In this document: positions 1-7,203 of the stretch, piece by piece
How positions within the stretch are numbered: position 1 is the stretch's first letter
How the letters are laid out: every line of letters begins with the position of its first letter
Origin: CAZAGD01 sp964484485
Lineage (GTDB): Bacteria; Desulfobacterota; SM23-61
Assembly (NCBI GenBank): GCA_964484485.1
Contig: CAZAGD010000229.1
Coordinates: 1 to 21,904, forward strand
Direction of reading: 5' to 3'
DNA length: 21,904 nt
Made by a program: the position numbers and the translations under genes
The notes under the pieces: model-generated
Told to the model about the DNA's origin: nothing
Databases searched by the model: none
The model's input: the letters and a program-made list of their open reading frames with translations, nothing else

Positions 1-1226
1 ATCATGCGCTCCCAGCGCTCTCCTTTTTGATTATGGGGAAAAGCTACCGTAGTGGCCGTGGGACATAAAAGTAAGTCATATTCTTTAAAGAACTCTGCCC
101 AAGCCAGACGCATCTTATGCCGGGCTTCATTGTAAGCCAGCCAGTCTCTATGGTACATGGCTTGCGCTCTGATCATTTGGGCTCTGTATGATTCATCATC
201 GACACTCAAGAGGTTAAATTCGGCTAAGTTTTGCTGAAATTGTGCGGAAGTCAATCTCCCCGAAGTAGCTGCCCGCAAAAGCTGAATATAATTCCGGTGC
301 GCTTCTTTAGAGCTGAAATTTGGCCGGGCATCTTCGACCACTTTGACTTTGTTCTTTCTGAGGAATTCGGCAACTGCTCTAATCCCTTTTTGCACTTCCT
401 CGTCGACTTCTGCTTCTGGATCGCTGTAAACGACGGATACTTTATACTCGCGTAAATTTTTCTTAGAGGGCTTGGGCAAACGCACCTGCCATCCTCGGCC
501 ATCAATCTCATCGGGACCAGACATTATCCCCAGAGCCACAGCTAAATCTGCGGCGCTCCTGGCCAAAGGACCGATGGCCGAAATATCAGTAACGCTCACC
601 ACACCAGGAAGCGCATGGCCACGGGGGGAGCATATCCCATACGTTGGCTTATGCCCATAGACGCCGCAATAATGAGCTGGATTACGAATAGAAGCGCCAA
701 TGTCACTCCCGGCCTCAATCCCCGTAAGACCCGCGGCTAAGGCCGCTGCGGAGCCTCCGGAAGATCCTCCGGGAGTCCTGGTGACATCCCATGGATTGTT
801 AGTCGTCCCGTAAATTTCATTAAAAGTCTGCCAGTCAGCCAAATACATGGGCACATTTGTCTTACCAAAAAGGATCACCCCTGCTTGCAAGAAACGCTCG
901 ACGGCCAAAGAATTTTTGCGGGCAATATTATCTCGATACTGAGGGACTCCCCAGGTGGTCGGCATGCCGGCGACATCGAATGAGTCTTTAATGGTCATGG
1001 GCACTCCGTGAAGGGGGCCCCATATTTCTTTTTGGGCCAGAGCGCGATCGGCCTGGCGAGCCCTCTTCCGGGCGCCGTCTATGTCCATGTAAACTATGGC
1101 ATTGATCTTGGGATTATAACGTTCTACGCGTTCAAGGTAAAAATCCAAAAGCTCTAAACAACCAATTTTTTTCTGACGAATTAATAAAGCCAGCTGCTTG
1201 GCAGAGCGAAAAGGTAAAGGAACCAT
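1..1226 (-). CDS. Amidase signature family hydrolase (partial, C-terminus outside window)
   Basis: The frame is open from the ATG at 1226-1224 to the window edge, giving 408 residues; the C-terminus lies outside. The Ser-cisSer-Lys triad of the amidase signature family is complete: Lys80 in MTIKD, cis-Ser155 in the GGSSGGS motif, and nucleophile Ser179 in GSDIGASIRNPA. The 24-residue spacing between the two serines matches the family. The second motif has Ala where Gly is usual (GGSIR). A GGAG Shine-Dalgarno lies just upstream, which supports the start. Such enzymes hydrolyse carboxamide bonds in the cytoplasm. Motifs such as WQTFN, GTTNNPWD and YGHKPT resemble stand-alone amidases rather than GatA, and no gatB or gatC is nearby. 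The substrate cannot be told. It is transcribed away from the rest of the window. Confidence 0.9.
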   Translation of the reverse strand, partial: MVPLPFRSAKQLALLIRQKKIGCLELLDFYLERVERYNPKINAIVYMDIDGARKRARQADRALAQKEIWGPLHGVPMTIKDSFDVAGMPTTWGVPQYRDNIARKNSLAVERFLQAGVILFGKTNVPMYLADWQTFNEIYGTTNNPWDVTRTPGGSSGGSAAALAAGLTGIEAGSDIGASIRNPAHYCGVYGHKPTYGICSPRGHALPGVVSVTDISAIGPLARSAADLAVALGIMSGPDEIDGRGWQVRLPKPSKKNLREYKVSVVYSDPEAEVDEEVQKGIRAVAEFLRKNKVKVVEDARPNFSSKEAHRNYIQLLRAATSGRLTSAQFQQNLAEFNLLSVDDESYRAQMIRAQAMYHRDWLAYNEARHKMRLAWAEFFKEYDLLLCPTATTVAFPHNQKGERWERM

Positions 1227-1373
1227 CTCCGTTCTCCTTCCCTAAATTTTTTAGAATTGTAAATTAAATCAAAAATAAAAAAAGGTAAAGAGGGAAAATT
1301 TGGCAGTGCTCCCGGAAGAGTGATTAATAATAAGTCTCTTCCTTTCCAGCAAGAGATCGATTACCATTTTTAG

Positions 1374-1534
1374 GAGATCTCTGAAAAACCGACTTTTGGT
1401 CACTCCCGCGAAAGCGGAAGTCCACAAAAGCCTTGAAAATACTGGATTCCTGCCTGCTTCAGCCTGCTTCAGCCTACTTCATGCTGGCGTAGGAATGACA
1501 TAATTACATCTCCAGATACATTTTCAGAGATCTC
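1374..1534. repeat. MITE-like palindromic element with 14-bp terminal inverted repeats
   Basis: The ends are perfect 14-base inverted copies: GAGATCTCTGAAAA at 1374-1387 and TTTTCAGAGATCTC at 1521-1534. Nested inside is an imperfect inverted pair, TGGTCACTCCCGCG at 1397-1410 against GCGTAGGAATGACA at 1487-1500. It resembles the widespread proteobacterial GTCATTCC...GGAATGAC dispersed repeat. Three tandem decamers (GCCTGCTTCA twice, then GCCTACTTCA) lie at 1452-1481. There is no transposase and no clear target-site duplication. It is probably a non-autonomous mobile repeat about 160 bases long. Confidence 0.6.
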
Positions 1535-1545
1535 TTTATTCATCT

Positions 1546-1574
1546 TTGACTTGTCTAAAAATCCCAGTTAAAAT
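1546..1574 (+). promoter_or_regulatory. Sigma-70-type promoter for the Mut7-C gene
   Basis: TTGACT at 1546-1551 and TAAAAT at 1569-1574 are separated by exactly 17 bases. The start of transcription would fall about 35 bases before the ATG at 1617. It sits 11 bases beyond the inverted-repeat element. Confidence 0.65.
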
Positions 1575-1616
1575 TTTTAAGGACATTAAAATTACTCTCC
1601 CCTTAGGCCAAAGAAA

Positions 1617-2087
1617 ATGAAATTCATTGCGGACCGCACATTAGGGAAGTTGAGCCGCAAATTGCGCACTTTAGGGTTTGATGTAGTTTATTACTCAGGA
1701 GGAAACACGACTGAGGCAGCAAAAATTGCCCAGCGCGAAGGCCGATGCCTCTTAACCCGCAGCCATAAGATTCCGCCAGGAGTTGGGGAATTTAAATTCG
1801 TCATTGTGGAAGAGAATGATCCGCGCCAGCAAATTCAAGAATTATTCGCCAAATTATCATTAAGATTTGCCGAAGAGAATATTTTTTCCCGCTGCCTCCT
1901 TTGCAACGAACCTTTAAAGCAACTGCCCAAAGCAGAAGTGGAAGGCAAGGTTCCTGATTTTATTTTCCGTCTTTATGAATCTTTTCACTCCTGTCCGCGC
2001 TGCCAAAGGATTTATTGGCCCGGAACACATTGGGAAAAAATGAAAAAAGAATTAGCCAAAATTTTTGGCGAACATGATAAAATATAA
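1617..2087 (+). CDS. Mut7-C RNase-domain protein (PIN-like fold plus zinc ribbon)
   Basis: The N-terminal half (residues 1-85) has the Mut7-C/PIN-like pattern: KFIADRTLGKLSRKLRTLGFDVVYY, with Asp6 and the basic helix, then an LLTR segment at 45-48. A C-terminal zinc ribbon uses Cys93, Cys96, Cys126 and Cys129. The 156-residue length is normal for the bacterial stand-alone family, which is predicted to act on RNA or tRNA but is largely uncharacterised. At position 49 the protein has Ser-His where relatives usually show Asp-Arg (LTRDR), so one acidic site may be missing. The start ATG has only a weak TAGG upstream but follows a good promoter. Another gene begins 25 bases after the stop. The family call is firm; nuclease activity is inference. 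Confidence 0.85.
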   Translation: MKFIADRTLGKLSRKLRTLGFDVVYYSGGNTTEAAKIAQREGRCLLTRSHKIPPGVGEFKFVIVEENDPRQQIQELFAKLSLRFAEENIFSRCLLCNEPLKQLPKAEVEGKVPDFIFRLYESFHSCPRCQRIYWPGTHWEKMKKELAKIFGEHDKI

Positions 2088-2112
2088 TAAAATTATAAAG
2101 AAGGGGGAAAAT

Positions 2113-2493
2113 ATGGCCCTGTGGGATATGATCAAAAAAGGCGCAGAAGAAGGGTTAGAGGCTCTGAAAGAAGGAGTCTCTGTGTTTGTGGCCGAAGCTG
2201 AAAAACAAAGCAAAATTATAAAGAAAAAAGTGGAGCTGGCGGCGGTTCAAAATAATGTCCGCAGAGTTTTTACCCGCTTGGGAAGTATCATCTATGATCT
2301 TCATGGCCGAGGTAGCCAAGATATATGGTCCGAAGAAGAAGTTAAAAATTTAATCAATCAAATTGATGGATATAAAAGGCGGGTGCGCGAGATAGAAGAA
2401 GAAATAGAGGCGATTAAAAAAGAAGAGAAAGGCCCGGCTGCTCCTCCAAGTATTAGCAGCAGTGAGCCTCCCCTTCCACAAAATCCAGGATAA
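2113..2493 (+). CDS. Small coiled-coil hypothetical protein
   Basis: I chose the ATG at 2113 because AAGAAGGGGG lies just upstream. An earlier in-frame ATG at 2065 overlaps the previous gene and lacks a ribosome site. From 2113 the protein has 126 residues. It starts with an amphipathic segment (MALWDMIKKGAEEG), is mostly charged helix, and has a likely coiled coil over about residues 75-108 (GYKRRVREIEEEIEAIKKEEK). It ends in a Pro/Ser-rich tail. There is no signal peptide or membrane span. It probably shares a transcript with the Mut7-C gene. I do not recognise a characterised family. The small-helical-protein pattern could suit a structural or membrane-peripheral role, but nothing in the sequence establishes a function. 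Confidence 0.75.
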   Translation: MALWDMIKKGAEEGLEALKEGVSVFVAEAEKQSKIIKKKVELAAVQNNVRRVFTRLGSIIYDLHGRGSQDIWSEEEVKNLINQIDGYKRRVREIEEEIEAIKKEEKGPAAPPSISSSEPPLPQNPG

Positions 2494-2550
2494 TCTTTCT
2501 TCCCCCCTCTTTAGAGACCGTGTCGCCATGGAGTGAAAGGCCTGGGCCAA

Positions 2551-3057
2551 TCAGGATCTCAAACTGGCGCAATCGGTAGGATCTCCCTGAATCTTTTCTA
2601 AGGCGTGTTTTAAGACGGGCAGAAGGATGGCTAAATTCTCCCGCACAGCCTGGGGGCTACCGGGGAGATTGATGATCAAGGAACGCCCGCGGATCCCGGA
2701 GACGGCGCGCGAGAGCATAGCCATAGGCGTCACCTTCATCCCTTCCAAACGCATGGCCTCGGCCAAGCCCGGAATTTCCTTGTCCAGTATGCGTCTGGTC
2801 GCTTCGGGAGTGACATCCCGCGGACTTAATCCCGTCCCCCCCGTAGTTAAAATCAGATCAATCTTTTTTTGGTCAGCGTACTCTTTGAGCTTCGCGGCGA
2901 TCACATCTTCTTCATCTGGAATGATTTCGTAAGCTTCCAGGCGAGCGGGAAAATCCCCCAGCGTCCGCTTAATCTCCGGGCCACTTAAATCAATTCTTTC
3001 GCCTTTTGATCCGCGGTCACTTATGGTCAGAATCCCCAGGGAAAACAAAGATTTCAT
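2551..3057 (-). CDS. mog: Molybdopterin adenylyltransferase (MogA/MoaB family)
   Basis: The 168-residue protein carries the MogA/MoaB hallmarks: LGILTISDRGSKG near the N-terminus, the TTGGTG loop at 71-76 followed by LSPRDVTPEA, and INLPGSPQAVRENL near the C-terminus. The family adenylylates molybdopterin before molybdate insertion, in the cytoplasm. The frame overlaps the upstream MOSC gene by 41 bases if translation starts at the ATG at 3057-3055. A TTG three codons in (3048-3046) has GGAG at a better distance (9 bases), so the true protein may be three residues shorter. It is the last gene of the EF-G/MOSC transcript and converges on the coiled-coil gene with 57 bases between them. MogA and MoaB cannot be separated by eye. 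Confidence 0.9.
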   Translation of the reverse strand: MKSLFSLGILTISDRGSKGERIDLSGPEIKRTLGDFPARLEAYEIIPDEEDVIAAKLKEYADQKKIDLILTTGGTGLSPRDVTPEATRRILDKEIPGLAEAMRLEGMKVTPMAMLSRAVSGIRGRSLIINLPGSPQAVRENLAILLPVLKHALEKIQGDPTDCASLRS

Positions 3058-3478
3058 CTCCTATTTTTATTTCTCCGCCGATGAGGACTTTAGCAAAAAT
3101 CCCTTCCCGAGGCATAACACAATCACCCGCTTGGTAATATACAGCGCAGCGCGTATGACATTCTTTGCCAATCTGGGTAACTTCTAAAAGCGTGTGGGGC
3201 CCGATGCGAAATTTAGTTCCGATGGGTAATTGGAGCAAGTCCAAGCCCTGCGTAGTAATATTTTCCGCAAAATCCCCCGGCCCTACTTTCAGGCCTTTGG
3301 CCACCATCTTGTCTATGGACTCTTTGGCTAAAAGGCTCACTTGCCGCGGCCATTTTCCGGCATGAGCATCATTTTGTAACCCAAAATCCGGGAGAAGACA
3401 GCCTTTCCCCACGTTAGTCTTCTTGGTTCCCTTTCCTTTACTGATATTAACGGCTACAACTTTACCTGTTATTTTCAT
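3017..3478 (-). CDS. MOSC domain protein
   Basis: These 153 residues form a single MOSC domain: VVAVNISKGKGTKK at the start, LQNDAHAGKWPRQVSLL, then PGDFAENITTQGLDLLQLPIG and the Cys-containing segment QIGKECHTRC (Cys107, Cys111). MOSC domains are related to the C-terminus of molybdenum-cofactor sulfurase and are thought to carry sulfur or bind cofactor. The start overlaps the previous gene's stop by four bases (ATGA), which indicates translational coupling. The 3' end runs 41 bases into mog. In anaerobes, MOSC genes next to mogA/moaB are a common arrangement, so a role in molybdenum-cofactor maturation or delivery is a fair inference; the partner enzyme is unknown. Confidence 0.88.
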   Translation of the reverse strand: MKITGKVVAVNISKGKGTKKTNVGKGCLLPDFGLQNDAHAGKWPRQVSLLAKESIDKMVAKGLKVGPGDFAENITTQGLDLLQLPIGTKFRIGPHTLLEVTQIGKECHTRCAVYYQAGDCVMPREGIFAKVLIGGEIKIGDEIFVFPGDSDHK

Positions 3479-4059
3479 TTCCCCGCTCGCTTGAGTAACA
3501 ATTGCGCTGCTGCTTTGGCCAAGACATTAGAGACATTTTTACTTCGGGAAAGATTTTTCAGATCTCTCTCCTGTAAATGGTCTAAAAAACGGAGGGCTAC
3601 GGCTAAAGGAGTCTTGGGATTATTTACCAAAGCAAGTTTTAGAGCATAGTTTTTTATCCAATTTTTATTCCGAGCAATGTATTTATATACTTCTTCCGCA
3701 AGGTTCCTCTGCTGAGCAAAAGTGAAAACATCGTTTTCGGTGAGTTTCGGGCTGCGCAAAACTGCCATGACCACGGCCTTATTGTGGTCGAGGATTAGGA
3801 TGTTACGGGCCTCTCTATTACCCATCATGGCCAGCCGAATTTTCTGTGGTATACTCATTTTGATGATCTTCTGGTATAGATTTTGCCTCTGTTCGTCAGT
3901 CAACTGCTCTTGAAAATCATAAATTAAATCCGGAGAAAAATCAGCGGCATCTTCTTCTTTTACCTCTATACTCTCTAAGAGACGTTCTGCTTCTTCTATC
4001 TCTTGCTCGGCAGAGAGGGATTTATTTTTCTCCTCCTTGATTTCTTCTTTCCCCACCAT
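3475..4059 (-). CDS. Conserved helical-repeat hypothetical protein
   Basis: The 194-residue protein starts with about 45 acidic, probably disordered residues (MVGKEEIKEEKNKS...). The rest is helical: IPQKIRLAMMGNREARNILILDHNKAVVMAVLRSPKLTENDVFTFAQ, then NWIKNYALKLALVNNPKTPLAVALRFLDHL. The pattern of short helices with 'NREARNIL', 'LVNNPKTP' and 'SRSKNVSNVLAKAA' recalls HEAT-like or leucine-rich-variant repeat proteins. As I remember, similar proteins occur as conserved hypotheticals in Geobacter and myxobacteria. It has no signal peptide or catalytic motif. It lies 23 bases downstream of the EF-G-like gene and overlaps the MOSC start by four bases, so it belongs to that operon. The ribosome site is weak (ACGGGT). 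The function is unknown; a protein-binding scaffold is only a guess. Confidence 0.8.
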   Translation of the reverse strand: MVGKEEIKEEKNKSLSAEQEIEEAERLLESIEVKEEDAADFSPDLIYDFQEQLTDEQRQNLYQKIIKMSIPQKIRLAMMGNREARNILILDHNKAVVMAVLRSPKLTENDVFTFAQQRNLAEEVYKYIARNKNWIKNYALKLALVNNPKTPLAVALRFLDHLQERDLKNLSRSKNVSNVLAKAAAQLLLKRAGK

Positions 4060-4082
4060 ACCCGTTATTAATTAATAAAGGC

Positions 4083-6173
4083 TCATTCTTCTTTCTGCGT
4101 CGTTTTAGCAGCAGCGATTATCTTTTCGGCCAGGTGCGCGGGAACTTCTTCGTAATGAGAAAATTCCATGGCGAATGAACCCCGGCCACTTGTCATGGAA
4201 GTGAGGTCCGGGGCGTATTTCATGACCTCGGCCAAAGGAACCTGGGCTTTGATTAATTGCCCCTTAGAACGGGGTTCCACCGCCAAAACCCTTCCCCGGC
4301 GGCTATTTAAATCACCAATTACATCACCCATATACTCATCGGGTACAAATACTTCTATATTCATAATGGGTTCCAATAGTACTGGATTAGTCTCCAATAC
4401 CCCTTTTCTAAAGGCCATGGAAGCCGCGATCTTGAAGGCAATTTCTGAGGAGTCAACTTCGTGGGACTTGCCATCGTAAAACTTAACTTTCACATCTACC
4501 ACGGGGTAGCCAGCCAAAACGCCGCTCTGCATAGCCTCTAATACTCCCTTTTCTACAGCCGGGACAAAGTTCCGGGGCACATTCATCCCCACCAAGGCAT
4601 TTTCAAATTCAAAACCTTTCCCGCGGGGAAGCGGAGAAAGCTCAAAATGTACTTCCGCAAATTGGCCGCGTCCCCCACTTTGTTTTTTATGGCGGTAAAT
4701 AATTCCACTTTTGGTTGACTTTATGGTCTCTTTATAAGGAATCTTGGGTGTCTTCAAAGTTACTTCTACGCCAAACTTTCTCTTTAATTTCTCTACCGTA
4801 ACTTCCACGTGGACCTGGCCCATTCCCGATAGAATCAATTCTTTGGTCTGTTCATCTCGCTGCACCCTAATAGTCGGATCCTCTTCACATAACCGCAGAA
4901 GAGCTGTAGTTATCTTCTCTTCATCACCTTTGGATTTGGGGGCTACGGCAAAAGAAACGGGCGGCACCGGCATAGTGATTCCTTGATAGATTATGGGTTT
5001 TTTTTCATCGCAGATCGTATCCCAGGTAGTGGTTTCCCGCAGTTTGGCCACCGCCGCAATATCTCCTGGCCCCACGCTTTCAATCGGCTTTTGATTCTTC
5101 CCCTCCAGTTGCAAAATCTGCCCAAAACGTTCCTTTACCTCTTTATTAGCATTGTATAAAGTAGCATCGGCTTGGAGAGTTCCGGACCAAGTGCGGAATA
5201 TAGTTAATTTACCAGCATAGGGATCAGCCAAAGTTTTGAAGACAAAAGCTGAGAAAGGCTCATCTTCGGTAGGTTGCCGGATTTCTTCTTCTTTGGTGGC
5301 CGGATTGATGCCTTTAACTGGCCCCCGCTCTAAGGGGGAAGGCAGATAATTAATTATCGCCTCTAATAAAGGCTGGATGCCCATATTTTTAAGACCCGAG
5401 CCACAAAGGACTGGAAAGATAGTTTTGCTAAGTACTCCTTTTCTCAATCCTTGGGCTAATTCGGCAGAAGAAAGTTCTTGACCTTCCAAATACTTTTCTA
5501 ATAAAGCATCGTCGGTTTCAGCTATCGCTTCCACCAATTTTTCCCTGGCCTTTTTAGCTTCCTCTACCAAATTAGCCGGAATCTCTTCCTTCTTCATCTT
5601 ACCGCTTAAGTTGTTCTCAAAAAGCACCGCTTCCATACTTAAAAGATCTATTACCCCCGCAAAGGATTCTTCGGCCCCGATGGGCATCTGGATAGGAATG
5701 GCTTTTGGAGTTAGAATTTTTTGAATATCCGCCAAAGCTTGAAAAAAGTTGGCTCTTTCACGATCCATCTTGGAGATGAAAAAAAGGCGGGGCAACTCGA
5801 ATTGCCCAGCGTATTCCCAGACTTTCTCTGTCTGAACTTCTACTCCGGAAACCGCATCAACGACGATGATTGCTCCATCAACTGCTTGCAAGCTATTTTT
5901 GGTATCCATAATGAAATTGGCATCGCCCGGAGTATCGACCAGGTTAATTTTATGTTTATCCCACTCTACATGATGAAAGGAAGAACTGATACTAAGGTTG
6001 CGTTTAATTTCTTCGGGTTCGAAATCCATGACCGAGGTGCCATCATCTACGCGGCCTAAACGATCGGTCTGTCCTCCGTCAAAGAGCATTGCTTCCGCTA
6101 AAGTTGTCTTCCCAGCTTTGCCGTGAGCTATAAGCGCCACGTTGCGCAAGCGGCCAGTTTCATATTTCCTCAT
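4083..6173 (-). CDS. Elongation factor G-like GTPase (EF-G2/FusA2 type)
   Basis: At 696 residues it is full length, with the EF-G order: GTP-binding domain (about 1-280), domain II, domain III, domain IV (RHKKQSGGRGQFAEVHF) and domain V (EPIMNIEVFVPDEYMGDVIGDLNSRRGR). The P-loop is AHGKAGKT (16-23) rather than the canonical AHVDHGKT. Switch II reads DTPGDANF (80-87), with Asp84 where EF-G has the catalytic His. Switch I has RNLSI instead of RGITI, and the G4 motif is SKMD (134-137) rather than NKMD. These mark it as the EF-G paralogue family rather than the housekeeping translocase, which is normally beside rpsG and tuf. AAGGAG lies five bases before the ATG, confirming the start. It heads the operon with the helical protein, MOSC and mog. 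Its cellular role is unclear. Confidence 0.9.
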   Translation of the reverse strand: MRKYETGRLRNVALIAHGKAGKTTLAEAMLFDGGQTDRLGRVDDGTSVMDFEPEEIKRNLSISSSFHHVEWDKHKINLVDTPGDANFIMDTKNSLQAVDGAIIVVDAVSGVEVQTEKVWEYAGQFELPRLFFISKMDRERANFFQALADIQKILTPKAIPIQMPIGAEESFAGVIDLLSMEAVLFENNLSGKMKKEEIPANLVEEAKKAREKLVEAIAETDDALLEKYLEGQELSSAELAQGLRKGVLSKTIFPVLCGSGLKNMGIQPLLEAIINYLPSPLERGPVKGINPATKEEEIRQPTEDEPFSAFVFKTLADPYAGKLTIFRTWSGTLQADATLYNANKEVKERFGQILQLEGKNQKPIESVGPGDIAAVAKLRETTTWDTICDEKKPIIYQGITMPVPPVSFAVAPKSKGDEEKITTALLRLCEEDPTIRVQRDEQTKELILSGMGQVHVEVTVEKLKRKFGVEVTLKTPKIPYKETIKSTKSGIIYRHKKQSGGRGQFAEVHFELSPLPRGKGFEFENALVGMNVPRNFVPAVEKGVLEAMQSGVLAGYPVVDVKVKFYDGKSHEVDSSEIAFKIAASMAFRKGVLETNPVLLEPIMNIEVFVPDEYMGDVIGDLNSRRGRVLAVEPRSKGQLIKAQVPLAEVMKYAPDLTSMTSGRGSFAMEFSHYEEVPAHLAEKIIAAAKTTQKEE

Positions 6174-6191
6174 ATCTACTCCTTATTTTTA

Positions 6192-6221
6192 TTGAATTTC
6201 TGCGATAAATTATATTATGAT
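6192..6221 (+). promoter_or_regulatory. Candidate promoter of the xerC-hslVU-arg operon
   Basis: TTGAAT (6192-6197) and TATGAT (6216-6221) are separated by 18 bases. It sits in the 80-base gap between the divergent EF-G-like and xerC genes, its boxes overlapping the opposing candidate promoter. Confidence 0.45.
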
Positions 6222-6236
6222 TTATTTTTAAGGTAA
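6209..6236 (-). promoter_or_regulatory. Candidate promoter of the EF-G-like operon
   Basis: Reading the minus strand, TTACCT (6236-6231) and a perfect TATAAT (6214-6209) are spaced by 16 bases. The -35 box is poor (3 of 6). The gene starts 36 bases below the -10. It overlaps the opposing xerC promoter. Confidence 0.45.
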
Positions 6237-6259
6237 AAAACAAGAATAAAATTTTGGGC

Positions 6260-7180
6260 ATGCTACTGCTAATCGACAAATTCTTAAAATTTCTGAGCAT
6301 AGAAAAGAACGTCTCCCCGCATACTTCGAAAGCCTATGCTGCTGATCTTAAGGAATTTCATGAATTTTTGCTTGCCTCTGGTTCTCGGCCAACGGGTGCT
6401 GGGCAAATCGATGTAAAAAAAATCGATCATTTAATGATCCGCGCCTTCCTCAGCCATTTATACCAGAAACGTAAAAAAAAATCTTCTTTGGCCCGGAAAT
6501 TAGCAGCTTTACGCAGTTTTTTCCGGTTCTTGGTCGATGAAAGAATCTTAGCTACAAATCCGGCCGAAATTATTTCTACTCCCCGGCAAGAAAAACCGCT
6601 ACCAACTTTTCTGCCGGTGGACGAGATATTTTCTCTTTTGGAAGTAGTACCGGCAAACAGCGTCTGGAGTGCTCGCGACCGAGCTATCTTAGAAGTTCTT
6701 TATTCATCTGGTCTGCGGGTGAGTGAATTAGTGGGCCTAAATGACGGGGATGTTGATTTTTCTCTGGAAATCCTCAAAGTAGTAGGTAAGGGCAGAAAAG
6801 AAAGGATTGTGCCTATTGGGGAGAAAGCTCTCCAAGCATTAAAAATATATTTGCGCCAGAGAGATCAAGTATTAGCTTCTTTGCCCCAGAAAATTTATCC
6901 TGTCCCTTTATTCATTAACAAATGGGGGGGACGCTTAACGGCCCGGAGTGTGGCTCGTTTGTTGCAGAAATACATAAAAAAATGTGGTTTGATGCGCAAG
7001 ATTAGCCCCCATGCCCTGCGGCACTCTTTTGCTACGCATCTTCTCGATGCCGGGGCAGACTTGCGCGCCATCCAAGAAATGTTAGGACATGTGAGCCTTT
7101 CTACCACCCAGAGATACACCCATGTCAGCATAGATCGGCTCATGGAAGTATACGACCGGGCGCATCCGCGGGCGAAGTGA
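6260..7180 (+). CDS. xerC: Tyrosine recombinase XerC
   Basis: This is a full tyrosine recombinase of 306 residues counted from the ATG at 6260. A TTG two codons upstream (6254) is an alternative, and neither has a clear ribosome site. The N-terminal SAM-like core-binding domain (about 1-90) is followed by the catalytic domain with every active-site residue present: Arg153 (SSGLRVSEL), Lys177 (VGKGRKE), His251 and Arg254 (HALRHSFATHLLD), His277 (LGHVS) and Tyr286 (TQRYTHV). Xer recombinases resolve chromosome dimers at dif during division. The gene is immediately followed by hslV and hslU, the same order as Bacillus codV-clpQ-clpY, which favours XerC over XerD or a phage integrase. The stop overlaps a possible GTG start of hslV by four bases. 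Confidence 0.9.
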   Translation: MLLLIDKFLKFLSIEKNVSPHTSKAYAADLKEFHEFLLASGSRPTGAGQIDVKKIDHLMIRAFLSHLYQKRKKKSSLARKLAALRSFFRFLVDERILATNPAEIISTPRQEKPLPTFLPVDEIFSLLEVVPANSVWSARDRAILEVLYSSGLRVSELVGLNDGDVDFSLEILKVVGKGRKERIVPIGEKALQALKIYLRQRDQVLASLPQKIYPVPLFINKWGGRLTARSVARLLQKYIKKCGLMRKISPHALRHSFATHLLDAGADLRAIQEMLGHVSLSTTQRYTHVSIDRLMEVYDRAHPRAK

Positions 7181-7203
7181 AAAATGAGGTAAAGATTTCA
7201 GCT

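Larger units (their letters stand above)
1227..1616. other. 390-base intergenic region between divergent genes
   Basis: No coding region is visible. From 1227 to 1373 it is A/T-rich and presumably holds the amidase promoter, but I see no convincing box pair for it. From 1374 to 1534 it holds an inverted-repeat element, and from 1546 to 1574 a good promoter facing the Mut7-C gene. Both are listed separately. Confidence 0.7.

Noticed and set aside
2065..2112. Longer N-terminus for the coiled-coil protein (MANMIKYN...)
   Set aside because: It overlaps the Mut7-C gene and lacks a Shine-Dalgarno, whereas the ATG at 2113 has AAGAAGGGGG at the right distance.
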